From Paraglaciecola chathamensis S18K6 (lineage in GTDB: Bacteria; Pseudomonadota; Gammaproteobacteria; Enterobacterales; Alteromonadaceae), in the NCBI GenBank assembly GCA_000314955.1, contig BAEM01000056.1:172092-236091 (forward strand): DNA of 64,000 bases, given 5' to 3'. Position numbers and translations under genes: made by a program. The notes beneath the pieces are model-generated. The model saw only the letters and a program-made list of their open reading frames with translations. It made no database searches and was not told the origin of the DNA. Positions within the stretch are counted from its first letter, which is position 1. Each line of letters opens with the position of its first letter. Shown in pieces: positions 45,262-54,435 of the stretch.

Positions 45262-47679
45262 TTATTTAGCGAGGCGTTGTTGGTACATAGTCGATGTTAC
45301 CTCCTTCACCGCTTCTATCATGTGCGGGTACGGAATATCAGTCACAGTCACAAAACCGATATTGGCGTTTTCGCCGTCAAAGGCACGCCCAGTAATCGGC
45401 TCGTCAATATATTGGAACCAATGCGCGCCCACCATGTAAGGTTTGTCCAGTACGCTTTGCATGTATTCTTTATACATCTTTGCTCTGTCGACCTGGTTGG
45501 CTGCATGCACAATTCCTGGGTTGTACATACCTGAACCTTTAGTGCTTCCAATATGGAACTCACCAATAACCACTGGTAAATCAACCTCTTCTAAGAATTT
45601 CCAATAATCTTCCTGTACACCCTCTTCATAAATATTGAAGCTCAGCACGTCTGAGTATTTTAACGAAGCGCTAATAATCTCATCAGGCATGCCCCAATTC
45701 GCCATACGCGCGCCCATGTATAAATGGTTCGGCAAAGCCGCCTCTAGGGTGTTATGTACTACTTTAAAGTATTGCTCCCCCAACATTTCCAGCATTTTTG
45801 ATAAATCGCTTACCTGCTCAGCACTGTAGTCTTTGAAGGTTGCCCCCTCGTCGAACGCTTGCCAGTTAGCAAAATCTGTTGACCAGGCTGTGTTTAGGGC
45901 ATTAATCTTCTGATACTTTTCCTGCAGGTAGCGACTAAACGCCTGTTTCGCAGGGCTTTCGCTCACCCCTTTGGACAGCGCATCTAATATTACGCCATAA
46001 CGCTGAGAAACTGAGCCTTCGCGCTCGCCCCAACTTTTCTCATTATCGATAAACACCCCTGCACACCAAGGTGAAGATTGGATATTCTGTGCAATGGCAT
46101 CAATGGTCACTTGTGCACGTTCTGCGAAAACAGCATCGAAAGGGTCGGGCATCAACCCCCAGTGATTGGTATGCCCTGACAAGGTTTTAAAATCACCGAT
46201 GATCCAACCATTGGCGAAATAAGGTACTTGTTCTGATTGATAAAATGCCGGATCAACCCAATTGCCAAAGGAGGTAAAGCCCCAATCGTGCATGCGTTTT
46301 GCGGTCACGTCATGCCAAGTGTCTACGTAAGAAGGTACACCATTTTGTTCACCTTGATCGCCTTGATCACCATATCGACGCTCTAAGTTTGCACGATAAA
46401 AACTAAAGGTTTCACCGTGAGGAATTGGCCCTTTATGCGTCGAGCGGCGGTAGCTGTAATGTTCTGCTATTTCATCATCATAGCTAGGTAGCCACTGAAA
46501 CATGTCATGACGTGCCTTAGAAATAACATAACGTTTGTCTTTGATTTCGTTAGGAATGTGAACGATCCCCATTGAATCTTCTGGCGTGATTTCTTCGCTG
46601 CTGCGGGTCCGAATACTCGGCTGATCGTAGTCAATGCCGGTTAGGGTTGTCATATTCGCCATTCGCACGTTAGCAGGGCCATGGGAAAAGAACGGATAAC
46701 CCTCTGGGTCAACCATCCACCATTTCCCGTCGATTTTTTCAGTTCTAAAAAAGCCGGTTGCTTCCCGTTGTGGGCCTTTGGTATAGCCACCAAAACGAGA
46801 GCGATCTGCCATGCCTGTTGATTTGGCTAATTCAGCCAGTTCTTCGTCAGCTTTTTGTTTCAACTGTGCATCAGAGTGCACATCAAGTGGGGTACTTTGT
46901 TTGGCGTTTTGACCATATTTATCAATTAAACCCACCATGACTTCAGGGTCGTGTGCTGGGTTAGCGCGCAAACGCACGTCATCTAAAATCACCGATTTGT
47001 TCTGCAATATTCCAATGGTAAAGAAATTAAGAGCTTTGAGCTGACTATAATCCTGATCAGCTTTGCGCCAAGATCGCCAAACCATTAAGTCATCTTGGGT
47101 TTGCCAGTGAGGCACATCGCCCCACATGCCACTGTCAGTTTGTGCTTCGATACCGTCAAGTGGGAAATATACCGTCCCTGTGTAACCTGGCGTCAACGAA
47201 ATTGAATGGCTCTGAATTTGCCCCTCAAGATTTTCTAGAGACAAATACAAATGAACCGAACTTTGACTGGTGTTTTGCACGTCAAAAGCAATATTGTAGT
47301 TTTCATACTCAGACAAGTCCCAAGGCGTTAGGGGCTCAACACGTAAAGTAGAAATATTGCCCGTTTTAGCAAATTCCACGGCGAGTTGTTTGTTAACCAA
47401 GCTGTCGCTACTGGTGATCTGCGTCAAGGAAATATCGCTTTCATGCAACCAAGAAAGTTGCTCTTTGTTGTCAAAGTCAATCAATGAAGCAATCTTTTGC
47501 TCGTTAGCAAATGCGTCTTGCGCTGCGCCCTGTTGGCTATTTTTACCAGCAAACTCTTCTTGGGCACGCTTGGACTGAGCCACTTCTTGTTGATCATTAC
47601 TACAGCCGGTCAAAGCAATGGCTAGGGCAATTGCGCTCAGGCTAAAGGAGGCCTTTTTGGATAATTGTCGGTATTTCAT
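45262..47679 (-). CDS. GH50 beta-agarase, lipoprotein (A)
   Basis: 805-aa agarase that cleaves beta-1,4 links in agarose or its oligosaccharides. ATG 47679 has GGAAG before it; a longer start at 47736 has none. Residues 1-25 form a lipoprotein signal (AIALTGC). A beta-sandwich carbohydrate-binding-like region follows (about 40-230: NTSQSSVHLYLSLENLEG). The TIM barrel holds the two acids: Glu547 (FIDNEKSWG) and Glu707 (VIGEFHIGS), 160 residues apart as in characterised GH50 enzymes. Last gene of the sugar-acid operon, 70 bases after the SMP-30-like gene. Confidence 0.92.
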   Translation of the reverse strand: MKYRQLSKKASFSLSAIALAIALTGCSNDQQEVAQSKRAQEEFAGKNSQQGAAQDAFANEQKIASLIDFDNKEQLSWLHESDISLTQITSSDSLVNKQLAVEFAKTGNISTLRVEPLTPWDLSEYENYNIAFDVQNTSQSSVHLYLSLENLEGQIQSHSISLTPGYTGTVYFPLDGIEAQTDSGMWGDVPHWQTQDDLMVWRSWRKADQDYSQLKALNFFTIGILQNKSVILDDVRLRANPAHDPEVMVGLIDKYGQNAKQSTPLDVHSDAQLKQKADEELAELAKSTGMADRSRFGGYTKGPQREATGFFRTEKIDGKWWMVDPEGYPFFSHGPANVRMANMTTLTGIDYDQPSIRTRSSEEITPEDSMGIVHIPNEIKDKRYVISKARHDMFQWLPSYDDEIAEHYSYRRSTHKGPIPHGETFSFYRANLERRYGDQGDQGEQNGVPSYVDTWHDVTAKRMHDWGFTSFGNWVDPAFYQSEQVPYFANGWIIGDFKTLSGHTNHWGLMPDPFDAVFAERAQVTIDAIAQNIQSSPWCAGVFIDNEKSWGEREGSVSQRYGVILDALSKGVSESPAKQAFSRYLQEKYQKINALNTAWSTDFANWQAFDEGATFKDYSAEQVSDLSKMLEMLGEQYFKVVHNTLEAALPNHLYMGARMANWGMPDEIISASLKYSDVLSFNIYEEGVQEDYWKFLEEVDLPVVIGEFHIGSTKGSGMYNPGIVHAANQVDRAKMYKEYMQSVLDKPYMVGAHWFQYIDEPITGRAFDGENANIGFVTVTDIPYPHMIEAVKEVTSTMYQQRLAK

Positions 47680-47749
47680 CTTGTTCTTCCCGTTATTAAA
47701 TAGGATGCTCAACCTTGAGTATGTGCGGATACCCAAGGTTGGGCAGAGC

Positions 47750-48922
47750 CTAAAGTTTTAAACTAAAACTAAGTAATTGGTGGTGAGCCGTAACAAAGAC
47801 TTTTGTTTGATCTGCGTTAAACGCTAAGTTGGCCGATATACTCGGCATATGTACTTTGGCAAGTAATACGCCTTGCGGATCGAACAACCAAACTCCCCCA
47901 GGCCCAGTAGCAAACACAATACCGCTGTGATGCACTTTCAACCCATCAGGTAAACCATGTTGGTTGTGCGACTGAACAGGCGCTTGATGGAACAATTTAC
48001 GGCTGTGTACCCGACCATCATCGCCTACTGCGTAGCTATACCAACCAGGATTAGCAGCGTTGGAGGCCGACACATAAAGTGTTTTTTCATCAGGGGATAA
48101 CGCTATGCCATTGGGATAAACAAGCGAGTCATCTAGCAGGGTTAACTTACCCTTGGGGCTCAATGCATATACACCTTGAAACGCCAGTTCTTTGGCCGGA
48201 TCTTCTAATTGCTTAGCTAACCCATAGGGGGGATCTGTGAAATAGAGCGTGCCTTTGGTGCGTCCTTTACGACTGAATACGCCATCATTAGGGCTATTAA
48301 GCCTTTTACCTTGGTAGCGGCTAGCAAGAACGAGGTAGTTACTTGTGTCAAAAATCGCATCGCCGGTCTTTGTTTCTTTCTCGGTGCGCCCCTCTGGTGT
48401 TGCTGCAATAGGTTGGGCACGCGTTTTCCTGTCAGCCAGTAACGTACGCATTGGGGTGTTTAATAAACCAATTTGTCGTGTGCGAGACTGGAGTAAAATA
48501 AGCTGCTGTTGGTTGTTAAATACCAAGCCGTTTGAAAAACCGCTGTGCGCAAGCAACTCGCTTACGCCCTCGCCCGCTTTATAGTGATAGACTTTATGGG
48601 TTGGAATATCTGAAAAAAGTAAGGCTTCGTTTTCAACAGACCAAACGGGCCCTTCCACCCACTCGAAACCTTTGGCTAATACATTAATTTTGGCATCTAG
48701 GTCCAAAACACTGAGCACTTTAGGGTCAAAAATTTCAAAGGCACCGGCGCGCACAGGGGCATTCAATGAAGCAGAATGCAACCTTGACGCTGGGGTACTT
48801 TGAACCTGAGCTTGCGCCCCGTCACCTGACGGCGAATTTTTTGCAGTGCATCCGCTTAGCACAATCAGGATGACGGCACTAAGCATAGAGGCTGTTACAT
48901 AGCGTTTATTGAGACTGTGCAT
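47750..48922 (-). CDS. SMP-30/gluconolactonase-like lipoprotein
   Basis: 390-aa six-bladed-propeller protein with a lipobox (LIVLSGC). Signature: KGFEWVEGPVWSVENEALLFSDIPTHKVY, SNGLVFNNQQQLILLQS, RLNSPNDGVFSRKGRTKGTLYFTDPPYGL, YPNGIALSPDEKTLYVSAS. These bind a metal and hydrolyse sugar lactones. ATG 48922 overlaps the upstream agarase by 17 bases, so translation is coupled. In this operon it may open a lactone of an oxidised agar sugar at the cell envelope (inference). Confidence 0.85.
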   Translation of the reverse strand: MHSLNKRYVTASMLSAVILIVLSGCTAKNSPSGDGAQAQVQSTPASRLHSASLNAPVRAGAFEIFDPKVLSVLDLDAKINVLAKGFEWVEGPVWSVENEALLFSDIPTHKVYHYKAGEGVSELLAHSGFSNGLVFNNQQQLILLQSRTRQIGLLNTPMRTLLADRKTRAQPIAATPEGRTEKETKTGDAIFDTSNYLVLASRYQGKRLNSPNDGVFSRKGRTKGTLYFTDPPYGLAKQLEDPAKELAFQGVYALSPKGKLTLLDDSLVYPNGIALSPDEKTLYVSASNAANPGWYSYAVGDDGRVHSRKLFHQAPVQSHNQHGLPDGLKVHHSGIVFATGPGGVWLFDPQGVLLAKVHMPSISANLAFNADQTKVFVTAHHQLLSFSLKL

Positions 48923-51269
48923 TGCCAAAACGCCTAGTGTAAATCTGCTGGTTAACTTCTTTAGCCGCATCGACCAAAGGCTGATAAGGCGTATCGGTTA
49001 CACTGACAAAGCCCACGTTGTAGTTTTCACCGTCGTAAGCCCGCCCCGTCAAAGGAGAATCAATGTATTGGAACCAATGCGCTCCAATTAAATACGGGTT
49101 ATCAATGACGCTATTGACGTATTCTTGATATTTTTTCCCTCTATCTGCTTGCGATTCAGCGTGGATCAAGCCCGGATTGAGTAAGCCTGAATCCAGTGCG
49201 CCGTTATGAAATTCTCCGATAATACTGGGTTTGTCTATCTCAGCTAAGAAGCCCCACGCTTGGTCGGTAATAGCTTCTTTGTAATAATTGTAACTCATGA
49301 CATCAGCGTATTTTGCCGCGGCTTTGCGAATTTCATCCGTCATGCCCCAGTCGGCGAAGCGTGCTCCCATATACATATGATTAGGCAGCGTTTGCGCGAC
49401 CGCATCGTGTACAACTTCAAAATACTTTTTAGCGTATAGGCTGAGCATGGCCGATAGATCCGCAATCAAGGGGTCGTTGAATTTATCTATGGATACACCT
49501 TTAGCTAGTGCATCCCATGAGCGGATCCCTGTGTTCCATTTTTCATTGAGTTGCTGGATATCGCTGTAGTGACTTTTTAAATACGCCACAAATTGTGCCT
49601 TGGTTGGGCTTTCTTTCGCGTCAACATTAAGGGTATGAATAACGATGCCATACTTGCCTTCAATGGATCCCTCTTGCCCCCAACTTTTTTCATTGTCGAT
49701 AAACACACCGACACACCAAGGATTATCCTGTACTTCTTGGGCAATCTTTTTAGCGGTAACCATTGCTCGGTTTTTGAAAACAGGGTCAAAGGGATCAGGC
49801 AAAGGGCTCCAATAGTCATTGCCACTACTGACCGTTTTAAAGTCTCCTATGATCCAACCATTAGCAAAGTATGGAATGCGGTTTAGTTGATAAAAGCTAG
49901 GGTCAATCCAATTCCCAAAAGAGGTAAAACCCCAATCAAGCATTCTGTCTACTGTAGTGTCGCGCCATTTACTCATAAATACATTTGGCTCGTCACTGGC
50001 ATATTTACGCGCTAAATTGGCACGGTAGAAACTGTAGGTCTCCCCTTTTTCAACCGCGCCGGTGTGTACCTCGCGCCGATAACCGAAATGCTTTCCTAGC
50101 GGTTCATCATAGCTAGGCAGCCAGGTGAACATATTCGCTCTTAACTCAGAGCTAACGTAGCGGCTTGGCCAGGCTGCTTCAGGAGCGCGATTCAAGCCGA
50201 TAGAATCTTCTGGGGTAAAGTCACCTGCTGCGCGCTGTTCAATAAACTGCTGATCAAAGTCATAGCCGGTAATGGTTGACGTGTTTGACATACGCACATT
50301 GGCGATACCATTTGAGAAAAACAAATAGCCTTGAGGGTCAACTAAGGTCCATTTCCCTTGGTACTTTTGTGTATGAAAATAGCCTGTGGCCGCGAGTTTA
50401 GGGCCATCTGCCCAGCCGTTGAACTTAGAGCGCCCATCAGGCACAGTGTGGCTAAATGTGGCTTGTTCTTTAGCATCTAATGCGCGCAATTGCTCAACGG
50501 TTTCTATTTTGTTGTTGAACTGACGTTTGTCGTTTTGGCCGAACTCATCTACCAAACCCACCAGATATTGGTCATCTAATTTCTGTGGTTTGATAAGGCG
50601 CAGGTTATCAACAATAAGGTGCTTGTCTTGCGCTACGCCGCGGACATCAAATTCAATGCTTTTCACTTGGCTCACGTCGATATTTTTGCTGCCGTATCGC
50701 CAAATCATTGGTGTGTAGTCACTTTGCCAATTATTCGGATTCGAACGAATACCGGTTTCGATAGACAAGTCCGGATCACTGAGCGCCATAAAATAGGTAT
50801 CACTCGAGTTTGCCGGCACGACAAAACTACGATTGTGTGATTGCCCTGCCGCATCTTTGGCAGATACATAAAGATGAACAGAGTTCGCATCGGGGTTTTC
50901 AATGTCTAACGCGAAGGCAAACTGCCCTTCTTGGCTCCAATCCCACGGCTTAGAAGGAGTGAAACTGAACCCCGCGCTTTTGTGATCTTTCGAATGCAGA
51001 GCGATTGCCAATTTTTGCTCGCCGTTTTCACCAATAACGCGCGTATCTGCTGCAGTCAACGTCAGGCTTTTTAAAACCTGGGTATCGGAAAAATCCCATG
51101 GTAATGCAGTAACGGCTGTCAGTTTCTCCGTAGCGGTATTCGCAGGGGCAGCAGTGTTATCGGCCGCCTGTTGATCGCAACCCGTCACTGTCGTAAAAGC
51201 GAGAGCGATTGCGCTTAACATAAAGCCTTTAGCGCTTAAAAAGCCTTTGGCATATAAAGAAGTGTTCAT
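48906..51269 (-). CDS. GH50 beta-agarase, lipoprotein (B)
   Basis: 787-aa paralogue of the agarase at 45262-47679. Strong AAGGAGG site before ATG 51269, which overlaps the aldolase stop by four bases. The lipoprotein signal ends at TTVTGC (about 31). Carbohydrate-binding-like N-terminal part (about 50-220) and GH50 barrel with Glu527 (FIDNEKSWG) and Glu686 (IIGEFHNG). Shared segments with A include FANGWIIGDFKT, MGARFADWGM and AHWFQYIDSPLTGRAYDGEN. The two may differ in endo/exo mode or chain length. Confidence 0.92.
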   Translation of the reverse strand: MNTSLYAKGFLSAKGFMLSAIALAFTTVTGCDQQAADNTAAPANTATEKLTAVTALPWDFSDTQVLKSLTLTAADTRVIGENGEQKLAIALHSKDHKSAGFSFTPSKPWDWSQEGQFAFALDIENPDANSVHLYVSAKDAAGQSHNRSFVVPANSSDTYFMALSDPDLSIETGIRSNPNNWQSDYTPMIWRYGSKNIDVSQVKSIEFDVRGVAQDKHLIVDNLRLIKPQKLDDQYLVGLVDEFGQNDKRQFNNKIETVEQLRALDAKEQATFSHTVPDGRSKFNGWADGPKLAATGYFHTQKYQGKWTLVDPQGYLFFSNGIANVRMSNTSTITGYDFDQQFIEQRAAGDFTPEDSIGLNRAPEAAWPSRYVSSELRANMFTWLPSYDEPLGKHFGYRREVHTGAVEKGETYSFYRANLARKYASDEPNVFMSKWRDTTVDRMLDWGFTSFGNWIDPSFYQLNRIPYFANGWIIGDFKTVSSGNDYWSPLPDPFDPVFKNRAMVTAKKIAQEVQDNPWCVGVFIDNEKSWGQEGSIEGKYGIVIHTLNVDAKESPTKAQFVAYLKSHYSDIQQLNEKWNTGIRSWDALAKGVSIDKFNDPLIADLSAMLSLYAKKYFEVVHDAVAQTLPNHMYMGARFADWGMTDEIRKAAAKYADVMSYNYYKEAITDQAWGFLAEIDKPSIIGEFHNGALDSGLLNPGLIHAESQADRGKKYQEYVNSVIDNPYLIGAHWFQYIDSPLTGRAYDGENYNVGFVSVTDTPYQPLVDAAKEVNQQIYTRRFGNAQSQ

Positions 51270-51982
51270 TTTGCCTCCTTAACAGGGTATTTTTTTAAGG
51301 TTTCAACTATTGCGGCTACCTTGGTTATCAGGGCCTCTGCTGCTTCCTCACTGCGCACGGGAGATGCCAGTGCTCCGCCGATACCAATGCCAGCTGCGCC
51401 GTTTTGCATCCATTGTTGGTAATTGTGTTCATCAATGCCGCCCACGGGGAAAAACGTCGTGTTTAGTAACGGACCTTTAGCCAAGTCTTTTAAATACCCA
51501 GTGCCCATGGCCCCAGCGGGGAAAAGCTTTACGATGTCAGCTTTGGCTTGCGTAGCATTGACCACATCAGTGGGTGTTAATGCCCCCATCACCACAGGAA
51601 CGTTCAAACTGTGAGCATGGCGCACCACATCAGCGCTGGTATTCGGGGTCACCAAAAATTGCGCACCTGCTTTTGTAGCTTCATCTACCAAGCTAATGTC
51701 GGTGATCGTGCCTGCGCCAATTAACATATCTGGGTAGTGTGTTCGAGCTTGAGTAATGGCGTTTTGATAACCTGGAGTGTTGCTGGTGATTTCGACCGCC
51801 CCAACCCCGGCTTTATGCATACACGCTATAATCGGCGGAATATCGTTTGGATCAGTCACTCGAATAATTACGACCAGTTTTTCGCGGATAAGGCGCTGGC
51901 GCACCTCATCACGGCTCATGGTATTTGATTTACTTGTTGCTGTGATTGTCTCAATCGTCTGGCTGTTATCTGACATGGCCAT
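51266..51982 (-). CDS. eda: KDPG/KDPGal-type aldolase
   Basis: About 238-aa class I aldolase splitting 2-keto-3-deoxy-6-phospho-gluconate or -galactonate into pyruvate and glyceraldehyde-3-phosphate. Active-site residues seen: Arg41 (IIRV), Glu64 (VEITSN), Lys152 Schiff base (VKLFPAGAMG), and the GGI phosphate loop (FFPVGGIDEHN). The start is uncertain: ATG 51982 is used, but a GTG at 52015 behind AAGAGAAC would add 11 residues. Follows the kinase gene in the operon; Eda and DgoA types cannot be separated here. Confidence 0.88.
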   Translation of the reverse strand: MAMSDNSQTIETITATSKSNTMSRDEVRQRLIREKLVVIIRVTDPNDIPPIIACMHKAGVGAVEITSNTPGYQNAITQARTHYPDMLIGAGTITDISLVDEATKAGAQFLVTPNTSADVVRHAHSLNVPVVMGALTPTDVVNATQAKADIVKLFPAGAMGTGYLKDLAKGPLLNTTFFPVGGIDEHNYQQWMQNGAAGIGIGGALASPVRSEEAAEALITKVAAIVETLKKYPVKEAK

Positions 51983-52048
51983 TTTTGTTCTCACTTTCTG
52001 ATAAATTAAATTCACGTTCTCTTGCAGGTACTTTGAAAAAGCCCAGCA

Positions 52049-53053
52049 TTACCGAATGATATGGCCTGATATATTGCCTTGGGCCACTGACATAATTTCT
52101 GCTTCACTTAGCCAGTTTTGATCGCCGTAACAGGTATGCCCTAGGGCGAATGCGGCATTGGCGAATTGCACGGCTCTATCTTTGCTCCAGCCTTGGAACA
52201 ATCCATGTAGGATACCGGCGGCAAAGGCATCCCCGGTGCCAAGTCTGTCAAGAATGTCGACTGTGATATCGTTTGAGGCACAGACTGTCTCGCCGCTTAA
52301 ATAAAAACCGCGTAAGGTGTTTCGGTTGGCACTATGATGAATGCGCTGTGTGATCGCCGCCTCCACAGCAAAGTGGTCTTGCAGATAAACGCCTATTTCT
52401 TGTGCTGCCTTGGTGCTGTCATCTGATTTAGGCACAAAATCAAACACGTCTTGCATCACCCCAGCATTGCCAAACGCCAATGTGCTGTGGGTTAAAATTT
52501 GGCTGAAATAATCTCGTGCAAGACGGCTGTCTTGCCATAAGCTGCGGCGATAATTTAAATCGAAGCTAACAGATAGCCCCATTTCTCTGGCTACTTTCGC
52601 CGCTTTTATGCTCTGGGCTGCGCATTGTTCTGAAAGCGCAGGCAAAATGCCGCTCAAGTGAAAGTGCTGCTTATTAGCAAAAATTTGTGCCCAATCGAAT
52701 TCATTTTCACTGATTTGAGCAATAGAGGAATATGCCCTGTCGTAAACAACTTTTGATGGGCGGATTGACGACCCTAGCTCGATAAAATAGGTACCAATTC
52801 GCTGACCACCGCGTAACGTATGCGCAGTGCTGATGCCGTATTGATGCAGGCTTGCCAAAGCATGATCAGCTATCGGGTTTTCCGGCAATTTAGTCACAAA
52901 ATGGCATTCGTGCCCTAAGCGCGCCAATGAACTGGCCACATTGGTTTCTGCACCTGCAAAATCGACACTGAGATTTTTTGCCACAATTAGCTGCTGTTGG
53001 GGCATGGCTGGTGTTAATCTAAGCATTAGTTCACCAAAAAAAACGCTACTCAT
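52049..53053 (-). CDS. kdgK: 2-keto-3-deoxygluconate kinase (PfkB family)
   Basis: 334-aa sugar kinase that phosphorylates 2-keto-3-deoxygluconate or the galactonate epimer at C6. The PfkB signatures are FAGAETNVASSLARLG (about 33-47) and DRLGTGDAFAAGILHG (269-284, base Asp275). It overlaps the transporter gene by four bases (ATGA). It feeds the aldolase encoded just downstream. Confidence 0.88.
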   Translation of the reverse strand: MSSVFFGELMLRLTPAMPQQQLIVAKNLSVDFAGAETNVASSLARLGHECHFVTKLPENPIADHALASLHQYGISTAHTLRGGQRIGTYFIELGSSIRPSKVVYDRAYSSIAQISENEFDWAQIFANKQHFHLSGILPALSEQCAAQSIKAAKVAREMGLSVSFDLNYRRSLWQDSRLARDYFSQILTHSTLAFGNAGVMQDVFDFVPKSDDSTKAAQEIGVYLQDHFAVEAAITQRIHHSANRNTLRGFYLSGETVCASNDITVDILDRLGTGDAFAAGILHGLFQGWSKDRAVQFANAAFALGHTCYGDQNWLSEAEIMSVAQGNISGHIIR

Positions 53054-54423
53054 TTTGTGTCTCCGCTGGAGCTTGGCAGTGGTTGTATGACTTGGGTATC
53101 AGGGATTGGGGTGCCATCATCATCTAGCGCGGGTAACTGAATTTGCTCTACCTTGCCCACAAGGAAAAGGTATGAACACAAACCTATTACGGCCAAGCAA
53201 GCAACAAGCATTAGCGCAGGTTTGAAGTCACCGTCTTTAGCTAAATAACCTATCGCAATAGGGACAGTGACAGCCGACAAACCGCCGATAAAATTAAAGC
53301 ATCCGCCAACTAAACCCACCATATGTTTAGGCGCTATTAGTGACACAAATACCCAATTTATCGATGCCAGACCGTTACCGAAAAACGTGACAGATAAGAA
53401 AAACGTGACCCATTGCGTACTTTCTACATAGTTGGCAAAAATCACCGAACTGGAGAGTAACAAGCCGATAATAATCGGCGCTTTACGGGCGACTTCATTC
53501 GATACCCCTTTGCGTACCAACCAATCTGAAACAAACCCTGATAACAACACGCCACAAAAGGCAGCTAAAAAGGGAATGGAAGCAACAAACCCAGTATTTA
53601 ACTCGCTCAAGCCGCGATACTCAGCTAGGTAAGTTGGAAACCACGTTAAAAAGAAAATAAGGGTGCCACCTAAGCAGAATTGCCCGATGTAAATGCCCCA
53701 TAATTTACGGCTAGAAAAAGCAATTTTGAGGTTATTCCAGTTCGCTGCTGCTTGAACTTGATACTCTTTGTTATGGTCATTTGTTGAGGCTTCGCTGTCA
53801 GTGCTGCTAGCCTCACTTTCAGGAACGGGATCGCGATACAGTAAGTACCACACACCAGCCCAAATGATGCCAATACCACCTGAGATAAAAAACAAACCAC
53901 GCCAACCAAACCACTGCTGAATAATCGCCAGAACTGGCATTAAAAAGGCGAGTCCAATAAATTGCCCTGAGGTATATACCGCGATGGCGCCGGCTCGCTC
54001 TTGCTCGGCAAACCACTGAGTGACTATTTTGTTATTCGCCGGGTAGGAGGGCGCTTCAAAAAAGCCAATCGCCATGCGACAACTCACAATGGCGGCAAAG
54101 CTGCTTAACAATCCTTGGACTATGGTTGCAGCGGACCAAGCGACTAAAATAAACGGATACAACAGGCGTATGCGTATTGAATCCACTAACATGCCGCCAG
54201 GAATTTGCATAATGGAATAGGTCCAAGCGAAGGCCGAGAATATGATCCCCATCTGCACTTTGCTTAATTCCAAATCATCTGAGATAGCTTGTGCTGCAAC
54301 GGATATATTGGTGCGATCCATGTAGTTGATCACCACGCTTAAAAAAATTAGCGCTAGAACACCAAACTTACTCTTGCTCTTTACGGCAGTAGAACTGCTG
54401 TTAATTTGCTGTGTTGTTGCCAT
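53050..54423 (-). CDS. MFS sugar-acid:H+ symporter (hexuronate/galactonate type)
   Basis: 457-aa transporter with 12 membrane helices of the anion:cation symporter family (ExuT, GudP, DgoT relatives). Seen: VVINYMDRTNISVAAQAISDDLELSKVQMGIIFSAFAWTYSIMQIPGG, EAPSYPANNKIVTQWF and FVSLIAPKHMVGLVGG. A Ser/Asp-rich cytoplasmic loop sits mid-protein (about 205-220). It should import the monomeric acid that the enolase-superfamily enzyme acts on. Starts 12 bases after that gene. Confidence 0.9.
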   Translation of the reverse strand: MATTQQINSSSTAVKSKSKFGVLALIFLSVVINYMDRTNISVAAQAISDDLELSKVQMGIIFSAFAWTYSIMQIPGGMLVDSIRIRLLYPFILVAWSAATIVQGLLSSFAAIVSCRMAIGFFEAPSYPANNKIVTQWFAEQERAGAIAVYTSGQFIGLAFLMPVLAIIQQWFGWRGLFFISGGIGIIWAGVWYLLYRDPVPESEASSTDSEASTNDHNKEYQVQAAANWNNLKIAFSSRKLWGIYIGQFCLGGTLIFFLTWFPTYLAEYRGLSELNTGFVASIPFLAAFCGVLLSGFVSDWLVRKGVSNEVARKAPIIIGLLLSSSVIFANYVESTQWVTFFLSVTFFGNGLASINWVFVSLIAPKHMVGLVGGCFNFIGGLSAVTVPIAIGYLAKDGDFKPALMLVACLAVIGLCSYLFLVGKVEQIQLPALDDDGTPIPDTQVIQPLPSSSGDTK

Positions 54424-54435
54424 CTATTTACTCGC

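Noticed and set aside
45262..47736. Longer start of agarase A (47736)
   Set aside because: It would put 19 residues ahead of the lipoprotein signal; ATG 47679 has a ribosome site and gives a normal lipobox distance.
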